A DNA stretch of 39,229 bases from Clostridia bacterium (GCA_003251775.1 QKEK01000245.1:1-39229); one strand, 5' to 3'. Positions 14,609-23,758 are shown, counted from the first letter of the stretch. Program-made: numbers and translations. The notes: generated by a model from the sequence alone, not told the origin.

Positions 14609-15643
14609 CTAAACTATATCTGATTTTAACATGCTTAATAGCTCATACCTAAAGGTATTATAATTCTCATAATCCCTTTTCACATAATCGCCTAGTATAT
14701 CTGTTGATATTTTCATGCTACGTAAAGAATATAAATGAAGCATATTAATAATGTCTAACCTTTGCTTAAGGAAGGCTTCAAGCTTATCTTCAATGCATAT
14801 TAGGGTCTGGTTATTCTCCCCTTCCTGCCAAAGGTATTTTTTCACTACATTAAAGAGTGTGCTGAAGGATCTTTGAAACCTTCTTCTTACACTCTCCTCC
14901 TCAATATTTGCTATCTTAACCTTATTTGACAATCTTTCTGCAAAATCATAAATATATCTTTCAAATTGATTGATTTCTGAGCCTTCTGATTGATCAAATA
15001 GCTTTATAAGTAGGGTTCTTACATCACTCTTAATTGCCGTTGACTCCTTTGCTTGCTTTAAGCTATAGAAGGTATTACAGTGAATAGAGCCTTCTTCCAA
15101 AAACAGCTTGTTTGACTCCTTCCATATGTTATACAGCATCTCATAGTCTACTTGAAGCTTATGCATAACGTCACTAGAAAAGATGCCTGAATTAATATGC
15201 TCACGTACCACCTCTCTATCCCTAATACCAAAAATTTTATACTCATCATTATACTCGCTGAGTATTAAGCCGTGGTCGTAAGTCCCCCATTTATAGTACT
15301 TGCTGTAGAAAAGTGATCCATACTTAACAACAAAGAACACCGGACATTCCTCATCTATTTGCTGAATTACTTTGTCAAATAAATCCTCTTTATTCCCCGC
15401 CTTAATTCTACAAAATTCTATGCCCAATATTTTTAGTATGCTTTCTCTTGTTTTATACCAGTCATCGTTAAAGTTATCGCCCCAGTTTAGAATATACGAA
15501 TAACACAGGCAATAAAAAAAATAGTTGTCCCTATTGAAATAACCAGCTGAAGCAGCTAAGGGTAAATCAACACAATTAATGTCACTGGTCTTATACCCAT
15601 CATAGTAATTGTCTATATCAAGTCCCTTTAAACCCTTTGCCAT
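14609..15643 (-). CDS. BtrH_N-like cysteine acyltransferase/peptidase-fold protein
   Basis: The 344-residue protein has a papain/C39-like arrangement in the order of BtrH N-terminal domains: Cys24 in DINCVDLPLA, His124 in TYDHGLILSE and Asp142 in FGIRDRE. BtrH in butirosin synthesis moves an acyl group from a carrier protein to an amine. The C-terminal half (about 190-344) is helical and unfamiliar. The ribosome binding site is weak (GAGTG region), so coupling to the upstream radical SAM gene, 34 nt away, is possible. The adjacent carrier protein supports an acyl-transfer role. The family call rests on motifs. Confidence 0.65.
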   Translation of the reverse strand: MAKGLKGLDIDNYYDGYKTSDINCVDLPLAASAGYFNRDNYFFYCLCYSYILNWGDNFNDDWYKTRESILKILGIEFCRIKAGNKEDLFDKVIQQIDEECPVFFVVKYGSLFYSKYYKWGTYDHGLILSEYNDEYKIFGIRDREVVREHINSGIFSSDVMHKLQVDYEMLYNIWKESNKLFLEEGSIHCNTFYSLKQAKESTAIKSDVRTLLIKLFDQSEGSEINQFERYIYDFAERLSNKVKIANIEEESVRRRFQRSFSTLFNVVKKYLWQEGENNQTLICIEDKLEAFLKQRLDIINMLHLYSLRSMKISTDILGDYVKRDYENYNTFRYELLSMLKSDIV

Positions 15644-15676
15644 TTACATCAACACTCACATTCTTTAATAAATTTC

Positions 15677-16882
15677 CTATACAAAATCCTTATGTAGTGG
15701 CTCAACATGATCCTTATTATAGTCATCTATTACTTTTTCTACATCCAGCTTCCCTTGTATAATCCATTCTAAAAGCTCATTTTGAGGTCTGTAGAAGCAT
15801 GTCTTACAATTTTCTGTCCTATCCCAATTCTCCTTTTCCCATGCTTCTCTTTCCCCGCTTTTCACCCATGCGTCGTAGCCTCCGTCTCCCATTGCATTGC
15901 CCATTCTATATTTTTCGTTCAAATGGATTTGTGGGCAAGGGTAAATATACCCATCAGCTCCGAGTGCTGTTACAAAATTGCAGTAGTGGCAGGTCTTAAA
16001 GTCACCTTCAATTTTATCAGTCTTATCCATCGGACCTCTGTCTAATTTTGGTATAGAAACCTCAAAATCATGGCTTTCCATACTTTTTGCTTCTGCAAAC
16101 ATTTCCATAATCTCGTTTATTTTGTCATAAATCGTTTCGTGTGCCAATGCAGAGTAAAACTCAGGCTCAAATCGAACATAGTGTGCCTTAGCTTCTTTTG
16201 CTAGTCTTACTGACTCAACTATTTCATTGTAATTATCCATTGTAACTACGAAATTTAAGCCAATCTTAAAATCAGACTCGCGTGCGTTTTCTCTGAAATA
16301 CTTAACTGCATCAAGAATACTATCAAAGGTAGACTCTTTGGCGGTAGTAATATGTGAATATGTCTTTGCTGTTCCTGCATTTAAGCCAATCCTCACCCAA
16401 GTATGGGTATTAGCCACACACTCAAGTAATTCTTTGTTACTAAACATAGCCCCATTTGAAATCAGACCAATCTTCAAGCCATACTCATAAGCACTATAGC
16501 ATATTTCCTTATATCCAGGATGTATTGTGCACTCACCACTACCACAGAAGGTTACTGCTTTGCCACCGTTATTCTTAAAATCCCTTAAAAAGTCTATAGT
16601 CCCTTGTGTCTCAAGTGAATCCTTAAAGTCAAAGGCATTATAGAAATCAGCTTCATTTGAAGAGTGGAAATTACAAAAATTACACCTAAGATTGCATTTA
16701 TTGGTAAGTCCTACACGAATATGCACCGGATGTATTTTTTCACCCTTAGCAAACTTTCTTATTAAATCAGGGTGTGCCAAAATCTTAAAGGGCGAATGAG
16801 CTTTATCCAAGCTGGCTTTAATTATGCCCTTGGGGTTTTGTGGATACGCCTCTTTATAACTCAATTCCGTATTCTCTTTCAT
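15677..16882 (-). CDS. Radical SAM protein with SPASM/twitch-like C-terminal cysteines
   Basis: The 401-residue enzyme has CNLRCNFC (Cys63, Cys67, Cys70), which binds the SAM-cleaving 4Fe-4S cluster. The usual GGE motif reads FCGSGECT. C-terminal cysteines (CHYC, YPCP, CKTC) suggest a SPASM or twitch domain with auxiliary cluster(s). Such enzymes modify peptides or oxidise amino sugars (BtrN-type). ATG 16882 is chosen because the upstream residues to 16912 belong to B element copy 3, which also supplies GAAAGGA. It sits between the aminotransferase and BtrH-like genes. The substrate could be an aminocyclitol or sugar, or a peptide. Confidence 0.88.
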   Translation of the reverse strand: MKENTELSYKEAYPQNPKGIIKASLDKAHSPFKILAHPDLIRKFAKGEKIHPVHIRVGLTNKCNLRCNFCNFHSSNEADFYNAFDFKDSLETQGTIDFLRDFKNNGGKAVTFCGSGECTIHPGYKEICYSAYEYGLKIGLISNGAMFSNKELLECVANTHTWVRIGLNAGTAKTYSHITTAKESTFDSILDAVKYFRENARESDFKIGLNFVVTMDNYNEIVESVRLAKEAKAHYVRFEPEFYSALAHETIYDKINEIMEMFAEAKSMESHDFEVSIPKLDRGPMDKTDKIEGDFKTCHYCNFVTALGADGYIYPCPQIHLNEKYRMGNAMGDGGYDAWVKSGEREAWEKENWDRTENCKTCFYRPQNELLEWIIQGKLDVEKVIDDYNKDHVEPLHKDFV

Positions 16883-16934
16883 AATAATTACCATTCCTTT
16901 CCTCAGGCACAAATTTAGGTTGAAAGAAAATCAT
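16854..16934 (-). CDS. Micro-ORF of B element copy 3 (26 codons)
   Basis: It starts MIFFQPKFVPEERNGNYYER and ends inside the radical SAM gene. ATG 16934 follows AGAGAAGG with 9-nt spacing. Compared with copies 1 and 2, Pro is CCT instead of CCC or CCA and the Glu pair is GAG GAA instead of GAA GAG, all silent; the one replacement in the core is Arg to Lys. The ORF overlaps the start of the radical SAM gene in another frame. Confidence 0.5.
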   Translation of the reverse strand: MIFFQPKFVPEERNGNYYEREYGIEL

Positions 16935-16988
16935 ATATTTATACCTTCTCTAGTTTAATAATTTTAATAGGTAATTTTCTTTCAACCT
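16890..16988 (-). repeat. B element copy 3
   Basis: A perfect 15-bp stem pairs 16917-16931 with 16974-16988. The inner loop adds a short ACCT/AGGT pairing. The element fills the gap between the aminotransferase and radical SAM genes. An apparently unused GGAGG (about 16995-17000) sits just upstream, as if the element had entered between an older ribosome binding site and its gene. Confidence 0.85.
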
Positions 16989-17006
16989 TAATAAACCTCC
17001 ATATGC

Positions 17007-18041
17007 TTACTCTTTGATTAATATATCTGCTATTTCATCAATACTCTTTTCTGCGTGTTCCCAGTTATTGTAGATAGGGGGGCAGTAATGGTTTTCTCCT
17101 ACCCAATTACTGTTTGGCAAATCATGATTTTTTGCTTCAATGTAGCTACACTGATCAGTGAGTCCAAATACCTTGCCTGTTTGTTGCTTTAAATCCTGAT
17201 TAAATATGATGTACTTATAATATCCTGACTTCATACCCTCCGGAAAATGTACTCTGTTATCAAATATCTTGTCATATTTTGAAGCTAATGCTCGTTTTTG
17301 AGCAATTATATCCTCTAGGTTGCTCATCTGAATACATCCCAAGGCTGCCGTAAATTCAGACATTCTAAAATTAAAGCCATCAAGATGCGGATATGTGATT
17401 TTGTTATCTACTAGTTTTTTACCATAGTTTCTCTGTATTTTGCACCATTCTGCAAGCTCCTTATTCTTAGTTACTAAAAGCCCACCCTCACCAGTTGAGA
17501 GTGTTTTAGTAGCATAAAAGGAGTATGCACCTCCTATACCCCAGCTACCTGCTTTTCTTCCATTCCATTCAGCACCATGTGCATGTGCACAATCCTCTAT
17601 TAGAGCGATGTTGTTTTCACTGCAAAATTTAGCAATTTTTTCAATGTCAAAAGCAATATGCCCACCAATATGCACCACTGTTATTGCTGCTGTATTTTTA
17701 GTTACGCGTTTTACCATATCGTTATAGCTTAAACACAAATCCTCTTTGTTACAATCAGCATATATCACGTTTGCTCCTGCCAATTTTGCAGTAGAAGCTG
17801 TAGCCCAGAAGGTATTGCCTGGAATGATTACATCCTTACCCTTTACCCCAGCATATTTGTATAACATGTATAAAGCCGCTCCCGCATTTGATAAGGCAAC
17901 TGATTCCATACCACAATAATCATTGTTCATTTGCTCAAAATTTCGGGTGTACTTGCCATCAGACCACCAATTAGTGTCGATAATTTCGTTTACGCATCTA
18001 AAGTATTCTTGTTTGTTTTCCTCAGTAAAATATATTTTCAT
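17007..18041 (-). CDS. DegT/DnrJ/EryC1/StrS-family PLP aminotransferase
   Basis: This 344-residue aminotransferase has the PLP lysine Lys179 in SFYATKTLSTGEGG, the cofactor Asp in LIEDCAHAHGAEW, and the PGNTFWATASTAKLAG segment. Family members aminate keto-sugars, keto-cyclitols or related ketones, usually with Glu or Gln as donor. ATG 18041 follows AAGGAG at about 10 nt; TTG at 18047 is an alternative. It lies between the two radical SAM genes, which recalls aminocyclitol pathways where a DegT enzyme and a radical SAM dehydrogenase work in sequence. No cyclitol synthase is in the window. Confidence 0.92.
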   Translation of the reverse strand: MKIYFTEENKQEYFRCVNEIIDTNWWSDGKYTRNFEQMNNDYCGMESVALSNAGAALYMLYKYAGVKGKDVIIPGNTFWATASTAKLAGANVIYADCNKEDLCLSYNDMVKRVTKNTAAITVVHIGGHIAFDIEKIAKFCSENNIALIEDCAHAHGAEWNGRKAGSWGIGGAYSFYATKTLSTGEGGLLVTKNKELAEWCKIQRNYGKKLVDNKITYPHLDGFNFRMSEFTAALGCIQMSNLEDIIAQKRALASKYDKIFDNRVHFPEGMKSGYYKYIIFNQDLKQQTGKVFGLTDQCSYIEAKNHDLPNSNWVGENHYCPPIYNNWEHAEKSIDEIADILIKE

Positions 18042-18105
18042 AAGCAAGAATCTCCTTATTCTTCACATAGATATTCAATTTTTTAAGCTAAAATATAAAA
18101 TGGAC

Positions 18106-19173
18106 TTATATAAAGTTACGTGTTTTCACCTTAACAAGATTGTAGAATAGCTCATTATACTTTGTAATCCTACAAATAGTACAGCCTACCTGATTTTTTC
18201 TATCCATAAGCTTTTTGCAAGCATCTATTCTCTTTTCTGAGTTCCATATATCTAAAAACTCAGTTTCATTTATGTTACCAAGTATTATTGGATCATGCCT
18301 CCTTTTTGTACACATTACGACATCTCCGTTAGCATGTATTACTGACCTTAGAGAATGTGCTACACAAGGAAGATTGTTGTTATTTTCCTGATTTGTGTTT
18401 ACTTCAGCAGAAAGAACCATTTTAGTAGATACGATATCCTTATATTTATCTATAGTATTTTGAACATCACCCATCATGCTCTCAGTTAAGGATAATTCGT
18501 CATTTTCTTCTATATTTCTAAGTCTGACATAGTTTATATTCATATCACTAATAATATCAAAAAGTCTATAAATATTCTTATAATTTCTCTGTGTTAGAAC
18601 ATAGCTTAAGCCTAATGTAACTTCCTTATTGCACTCACGAATAAATCTGACATTGTCTATTATGGTATCAAAATAATCCTTACCCTTTTCTACTATGTAT
18701 TCTTCTCTCGAGGTAGCATCAGTAGATACTCTTATAAAGTCAAAGCAGTCTATAGTTTCCTTTTTGAGTCTAGTAGTTCCATTAGTAATTAAGCCTGTGC
18801 TTATGTTTCTTTTGTTGCACTCTAAAACAAACTCGTTGAATTTAGAATGTAAGGTAGGCTCTCCCCCACCTTCTATAACAAAGCCGATCTGACTTCCCTC
18901 TAAAAAGTCTAGGAGACGTAATAATGAAGAAAAAGGTATTTCCTCGTTTTTGCCACGGATATGCTTGTCTATGCACCATTCGCATAAAAGATTACATTTG
19001 TTGGTCAAATGTATCTCTATACATATGGGCAATGACGAGTCATACTCAATTTTTTCTTGACAAACCCCCACAATATTAGCACTTTTGTTGCTATGTAGAA
19101 ATAGTTTGGTCAAAGAATTTTCGTACTCATGGCTTTTAGAGTCTGACTTTGTTACGGTTTCCTGTGTTTTCAT
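18106..19173 (-). CDS. Radical SAM/SPASM domain protein
   Basis: The 355-residue enzyme has TNKCNLLCEWC (Cys60, Cys64, Cys67) and the SAM motif IEGGGEPTLH, a good match to the family. The C-terminal half has CVAHS...VVMC and the CTICR pair of a SPASM-like auxiliary cluster domain. ATG 19173 is selected by GGAGG 8 nt upstream; the frame opens slightly earlier at a TTG. It is the second gene of the cluster. Substrate classes include peptides, amino sugars and aminocyclitols. No precursor peptide other than the micro-ORFs is seen. Confidence 0.9.
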   Translation of the reverse strand: MKTQETVTKSDSKSHEYENSLTKLFLHSNKSANIVGVCQEKIEYDSSLPICIEIHLTNKCNLLCEWCIDKHIRGKNEEIPFSSLLRLLDFLEGSQIGFVIEGGGEPTLHSKFNEFVLECNKRNISTGLITNGTTRLKKETIDCFDFIRVSTDATSREEYIVEKGKDYFDTIIDNVRFIRECNKEVTLGLSYVLTQRNYKNIYRLFDIISDMNINYVRLRNIEENDELSLTESMMGDVQNTIDKYKDIVSTKMVLSAEVNTNQENNNNLPCVAHSLRSVIHANGDVVMCTKRRHDPIILGNINETEFLDIWNSEKRIDACKKLMDRKNQVGCTICRITKYNELFYNLVKVKTRNFI

Positions 19174-19209
19174 AGAATTTTCCTCCAATGTATATAAATT
19201 TAATCCCCT

Positions 19210-19971
19210 TCATTTTTGTAGGTATAGGATATACCCATCAAACTCAAATGCATTTACTTTTTCGTTTAGTATAGGTTTTAGTGTTGACTTCATCCATGCT
19301 CTTGCTGTTTCTATATTCTCTGTACCCATATCGGTAGCTACTATTACATTAGATTGAGTTAACATGAATTCTATATATTCATTGAATGATAAATTAAACT
19401 GATTTGAGTAAGTGTCTGAACACATTAATTCAAAGCCATACTTACTGCTTTCTTCTTTAGTAAATGGGTCTTCATTGCGAGGTGGTTTTGGAAATCTAGT
19501 CAAATACTCTTTATTATACCAGTCAGTATATCTAGCATTTCCAGTCATTCTATCTGTTATAAAGTTATCGTATATAATTAACCAGCCAAGATTTTTGAGT
19601 ACACGATATGCTTCAGGTAGGAATAAAGTGCGGTCAATCCAATTAATAGATCCACATAAGGTAATTATATCAAAGGTATTGTTGTTAAAGTTAAGTTCCT
19701 CAGCCTTTGATTGCAAATATTTAATATCATCCTTATCTTCCTTCTTTGCAACATCAATCATCTCAGCAGAGCCATCTATCCCTGTAACATTTTTCGCAAC
19801 CTCTAAAAGTGCCTTTGATGAAAGCCCCGTTCCACAGCCTACATCTAGTGCATTTTGGAATTTTGCTTTAGTTTCTAGCTGCTTTTTTATTCTTTGCATA
19901 ACGATGGGATGATAATACGGACGGTATTTAGCATAGCCTTCAGCTACTCTTTTAAATGTAAAATAACTCAA
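19210..19971 (-). CDS. Class I SAM-dependent methyltransferase
   Basis: The 253-residue methyltransferase has motif I ALDVGCGTGLSSKALL and post-I VTGIDGSAEMI, followed by DIITLCGSINWID and a Methyltransf_11-type core. TTG 19971 is preferred because AAAGGAGAGG lies 4-7 nt upstream; the longer frame to 20148 has hydrophobic, atypical residues and no ribosome binding site. It is the first gene of the minus-strand cluster and probably N-, O- or C-methylates the product. Similar sequences are often annotated only as methyltransferases. Confidence 0.88.
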   Translation of the reverse strand: MSYFTFKRVAEGYAKYRPYYHPIVMQRIKKQLETKAKFQNALDVGCGTGLSSKALLEVAKNVTGIDGSAEMIDVAKKEDKDDIKYLQSKAEELNFNNNTFDIITLCGSINWIDRTLFLPEAYRVLKNLGWLIIYDNFITDRMTGNARYTDWYNKEYLTRFPKPPRNEDPFTKEESSKYGFELMCSDTYSNQFNLSFNEYIEFMLTQSNVIVATDMGTENIETARAWMKSTLKPILNEKVNAFEFDGYILYLQK

Positions 19972-20331
19972 TATACCTCTCCTTTTTAAAGCCATTAGTA
20001 ATAATACATCTACTAAATTTATTAGTTTTTTATTCACAGTTAAGTTATTAGTTATATATGAACTACCTTGGGTAAGTAGCATAATATATAAAATAATGTG
20101 CATTTTACACTTATATACTCTATTATAAGTCCTATTTATGCACAACAAAAATGATAATTTTGTACATTTGGTGATATTATTTAACTAGAAGCACTAATGA
20201 AAACCCCCTACTTTCTGTAGCTATTGTAATTTAGTTTAATTTCTTTTTTCTTTTCAGCATGCCAGATCTGTGGTATATTTTTATTATGAGAACAATACTG
20301 TTCTTATTCAAGCGAAGGAAAGAGGCAGATT
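19972..20331. other. Divergent intergenic region, methyltransferase/YesM
   Basis: About 360 nt separate the divergent starts. It holds a minus-strand -10 TATAAT (20127-20122) with TTGTTG or TTTTGT upstream, giving a cluster leader of about 145 nt. The YesM gene on the plus strand has GAAAGAGG before its ATG. No repeat of the A or B type is present, and no clear operator was found. Confidence 0.5.
20122..20150 (-). promoter_or_regulatory. Candidate promoter of the biosynthetic cluster
   Basis: On the minus strand TATAAT occupies 20127-20122. A -35 of TTTTGT is 17 nt upstream, or TTGTTG 15 nt upstream. Neither -35 is a strong match, so the assignment rests mainly on the -10 and on its position before the first gene. 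Confidence 0.35.
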
Positions 20332-22113
20332 ATGTTAATGAAAAGAAATGGTATTTTGTTCATTTATATTAGAGCGTTTTTGTTATTCATAGCCATACCA
20401 ATTCTAGTCATTAATGTTTTATTGAATAATGAGTATAAGTCTGTGGTATTAAAAAACTATACTGAAAATGTTACTCAATCATTAGAACAGATTAGGCTTG
20501 GGCTTGAGGAAGAGGTTAAAAGAACAAAGCTTGCTATGTCAGTAATTGCTAATTCCAGAGATTTAACTGATCTCTTAATAGAATGGAATAATGAAAAGGA
20601 TAGTATTAAGAGGTTTGAAATATCACGTACCATAGAAAAGCAGCTAGATTATTTATTTAATTATAGCGAAGACATTATATCTCTTGTGTTTTTTTTCAAT
20701 GACCATGATGTGTACTTTTATCATTCTAACCCAAAATCTCCTGCATCTATACGTAAAAAGGAATGGGTTAGTATCGCAAATCAGAATGAAGATAGTGCAA
20801 TCAATCTTGGTTATATAAAGACACTTTCTAATAACAAATACATAACTAATGTCCTAGCTTCAGTTATAAAACCAAAAACTCATGCTTTTAGTAAGAATAT
20901 CGAGCTTATATATCTTGAAGTTGATTCCATAATGTTTAATTCAATACGTCAACAACAACGAAGTGGAAATAAGCGTTATGTCATCGACTCACAGGGTAAA
21001 ATAATAATTGAGCCCTCCAATGCCTTTAACGGGAAATACCTCAATGAGGTGGAAGAGCTGTCTCATTTACAGTTAAATGTATCAAATAACCTCAACAATC
21101 TAAAAAATAGCCTTAGACATGACTATTATGTTTCTAAGGTATATTCAAAGAAGCTTGATTGGTATATTATTGATGTTATACCTATAGAGAATATTACAAA
21201 TAGCATTAGAAGAATTATATATATCTTTTACCCTATTTTTATTATTATTTTGTTTCTATTTACTATTTATATATTTATGCATTATAAACAGATTATTATA
21301 CCCATAAAAAAGCTGGCTGGTATGATGAAACGCGTTAAAGAGCATAACCTAGATGTTCTTTCTGATGTATCAGGTCCAGAAGAAATACAGGAGCTTAGTA
21401 CTACCTTCAATGATATGATGAAGAGCATAAACACTCTTATTATTCAGAGGGATGAAAAGGAAAGGTTGCGAAATGAAGAGGAGATTAAAGCACTACAGGC
21501 ACAAATAAATCCACATTTCATCTATAATACCCTTAATACTATTAAGCTAATGGCTATGATGATTAAGGCTAATAATATTAAGAATACTCTAGACTCATTT
21601 ATGAAGGTAATTGAGTTGACGTTCAAAAAGCAAGAAACTATGCTTAGCGTTAATGAGGAAATTAATTATCTGAAGGCGTATGTAAGTATTATGAAGGTAA
21701 GGTATGGGGATTTCTTTGACTTAGCTTTCACGGTAGAGGGCAATGCTGATAAGTGTAGCCTCATGAAAATGCTGGTTCAGCCATTTGTAGAAAACGCGAT
21801 CATACATGGAATAAACGAGAAACAGGATGGAATAATAAGTGTTTCATTCACTATTGAGGATGATTTTTTAATAATACAAATAGAAGATAATGGTATAGGA
21901 ATGACTAACGAAGAAATTAACAACTTACTCCACAAGCAAAAAGAGAATAAGGGTGGTTTGAACGCTTTTGGTATCAGCAATGTTAAGAAACGAATTGAAT
22001 TAACTTATGGGTCACCATATTCTGTTGAAATCACAAGTGAGTTAGGAGAGTATACTAGAGTACTTATCAGGTTACCTAAAATATTCAACATAGGCGGTGA
22101 TAGTAATGGCTAG
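20332..22113 (+). CDS. YesM-type sensor histidine kinase
   Basis: The 593-residue membrane kinase has one N-terminal helix (about 9-28), an extracellular dCache-like region (to about 290), a second helix (about 296-320) and a HAMP domain (about 325-375). A His_kinase domain follows with the phospho-His in AQINPHFIYNTLNTI, then a HATPase ending IEDNGIGMTN and GGLNAFGISNVKKRIEL. The start has GAAAGAGG upstream. It overlaps the YesN gene by 8 nt. Such pairs usually sense sugars and control nearby CUT1 genes; here the closest CUT1 operon without its own pair is at 3750-6867, and the biosynthetic cluster is the divergent neighbour. Confidence 0.93.
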   Translation: MLMKRNGILFIYIRAFLLFIAIPILVINVLLNNEYKSVVLKNYTENVTQSLEQIRLGLEEEVKRTKLAMSVIANSRDLTDLLIEWNNEKDSIKRFEISRTIEKQLDYLFNYSEDIISLVFFFNDHDVYFYHSNPKSPASIRKKEWVSIANQNEDSAINLGYIKTLSNNKYITNVLASVIKPKTHAFSKNIELIYLEVDSIMFNSIRQQQRSGNKRYVIDSQGKIIIEPSNAFNGKYLNEVEELSHLQLNVSNNLNNLKNSLRHDYYVSKVYSKKLDWYIIDVIPIENITNSIRRIIYIFYPIFIIILFLFTIYIFMHYKQIIIPIKKLAGMMKRVKEHNLDVLSDVSGPEEIQELSTTFNDMMKSINTLIIQRDEKERLRNEEEIKALQAQINPHFIYNTLNTIKLMAMMIKANNIKNTLDSFMKVIELTFKKQETMLSVNEEINYLKAYVSIMKVRYGDFFDLAFTVEGNADKCSLMKMLVQPFVENAIIHGINEKQDGIISVSFTIEDDFLIIQIEDNGIGMTNEEINNLLHKQKENKGGLNAFGISNVKKRIELTYGSPYSVEITSELGEYTRVLIRLPKIFNIGGDSNG

Positions 22114-23704
22114 GCTTTTACTAGTTGAGGATGAGCATATTGTAAGATTATCGTTGATATCTTTAGTTGATTGGGAATCAAATAACATACAAATTGTTGG
22201 AGAAGCTACAAACGGAAAACAGGCTCTTGATTTTCTGAATAGTAATGACGTTGATTTAATCATTACTGATATCAATATGCCTGTAATGAACGGACTTGAG
22301 CTAATAAGTGAGGTAAAAAAAAGATGGCCAAGCTTAAGCATCCTTGTGCTTAGTGCATACGATGATTATAATTTGGTCAGACAAGCCTTTAAGCTAGGTA
22401 TACAGGACTATATCCTAAAATCGGAGATGGAGCCGGAGCAGGTATTGGATTTGGTTCTTAAAACCATAAGGAGTAATGTTAGCGTAGAGGATAGCTCTTC
22501 TCAAAGCTTTTCTAATATTGATAAGGCTTACGTGCTTAAGTGCTTATCTGATGGAACATATATAGAAAATATGACTGAAGAGAAATTGAATAATAACAAC
22601 TTTAGGTTTGATACAAACAAGTATTATAGCTGTGTTATTCTTTTGGATGACTTTAAGCAGATAAGTAGCAGATTTGCAAATGATGACTACAAGGAGCTTA
22701 TTAAGCATATTATTAACATTGTATCTGCAACTCTAAGTAAGCAAAAATACGGAGAGGTTATTTGTATAAACCCTGAAATCTACCACATTATTCTTACAAA
22801 TCAATCAAACAGCCTTGCAGTTAAACGAAGGGATTTAGAGACATTGCTTAAAGCTATACAGCATAGCCTTAAGGCATATTTAGATGTTAGCATTTCTGTA
22901 GGAATTTCTAAAGAAGCCTCGGGTTTATTTAGTCTGCATCATTCTTATACTGAGGCATATGGTTGTGCCAGACTAAGATACTTGTATGGTAAAGGAAATA
23001 TTCTTTTTTCCGAGGATGCTAATCTGATTAGACAAAGAGAATTCCAGAGAATATTAGGAAAGGAAAAAGCATTATTAAGTGCAATTAAGGAGCTGGATGA
23101 GCGACACGTAATTCTAGAGCTAAATAATGTACTAGAGCTAATATCTAGCTTTAAGAGTGAATCAATCAAGGATTTAATAGGGTATTATCTTGAACTGATT
23201 TTTGCATTGATTACTGAGCTAAACAATTTTGATTCAGTAGAGAGTCAGATCTTTGAGCACAATACTAATTTTTATGCGATTATCAGTCAATTTGAAACAA
23301 AGGAAGAGATTCATAATTGGTTCAGAAACTTTGTGACTAATATTATTAATTATATGGTCAAAAGTAGTAATGATAATGAAAGCTATATAATCAGACAAGT
23401 AAAAAAGTTTATAAAGACTAAATATATGCAAAGAATTGGTCTTGCAGAGGTAGCAGAGTATGTTGAATTAAGTGAAGGATATCTAAGCAGGCTTTTTGTA
23501 AACGAGACGGGAGAAACCTTTGTACATTATTTAACACGTATTAGAATGGAGGAGGCAGTTAAGCTTCTATTAGACACTAATATGAAAGTATATGAGGTTA
23601 GCGAAGCTGTAGGATATGATAATTATGAGCATTTTAGCAGGGTATTTAAGAAAACGCTTGGAATGAGTCCCAATGCGTATAAGAGAAATAGCTTAGGTGG
23701 TTAG
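22106..23704 (+). CDS. YesN-type response regulator (receiver plus AraC helix-turn-helix)
   Basis: This 532-residue regulator has a receiver domain with Asp55 in LIITDINMPVMNG, a central linker of about 250 residues, and a C-terminal AraC pair of helix-turn-helices (YLSRLFVNETGETF and VGYDNYEHFSRVFKKTLG). ATG 22106 is chosen over the GTG at 22097 because AGGCGG lies upstream of it. It partners the overlapping YesM. Its targets are not identified by a visible binding site. Confidence 0.93.
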   Translation: MARLLLVEDEHIVRLSLISLVDWESNNIQIVGEATNGKQALDFLNSNDVDLIITDINMPVMNGLELISEVKKRWPSLSILVLSAYDDYNLVRQAFKLGIQDYILKSEMEPEQVLDLVLKTIRSNVSVEDSSSQSFSNIDKAYVLKCLSDGTYIENMTEEKLNNNNFRFDTNKYYSCVILLDDFKQISSRFANDDYKELIKHIINIVSATLSKQKYGEVICINPEIYHIILTNQSNSLAVKRRDLETLLKAIQHSLKAYLDVSISVGISKEASGLFSLHHSYTEAYGCARLRYLYGKGNILFSEDANLIRQREFQRILGKEKALLSAIKELDERHVILELNNVLELISSFKSESIKDLIGYYLELIFALITELNNFDSVESQIFEHNTNFYAIISQFETKEEIHNWFRNFVTNIINYMVKSSNDNESYIIRQVKKFIKTKYMQRIGLAEVAEYVELSEGYLSRLFVNETGETFVHYLTRIRMEEAVKLLLDTNMKVYEVSEAVGYDNYEHFSRVFKKTLGMSPNAYKRNSLGG

Positions 23705-23758
23705 CACTAGATTCTGCTTGAAAATAAGAATATAGTCTGTCACTAGCTATTTAAAAGA

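Noticed and set aside
10690-16988. CRISPR-like array from the B elements
   Set aside because: Copies are kilobases apart or directly adjacent, differ from each other and have no regular spacers; no cas genes are present.
13082-19971. A complete aminoglycoside (2-deoxystreptamine) pathway
   Set aside because: No deoxy-inosose synthase, glycosyltransferase or carrier-loading ligase is visible; only enzyme classes overlap.
19972-20148. Longer N terminus of the methyltransferase
   Set aside because: The extra 59 residues are atypical for the family and lack a ribosome binding site, whereas TTG 19971 has a strong one.
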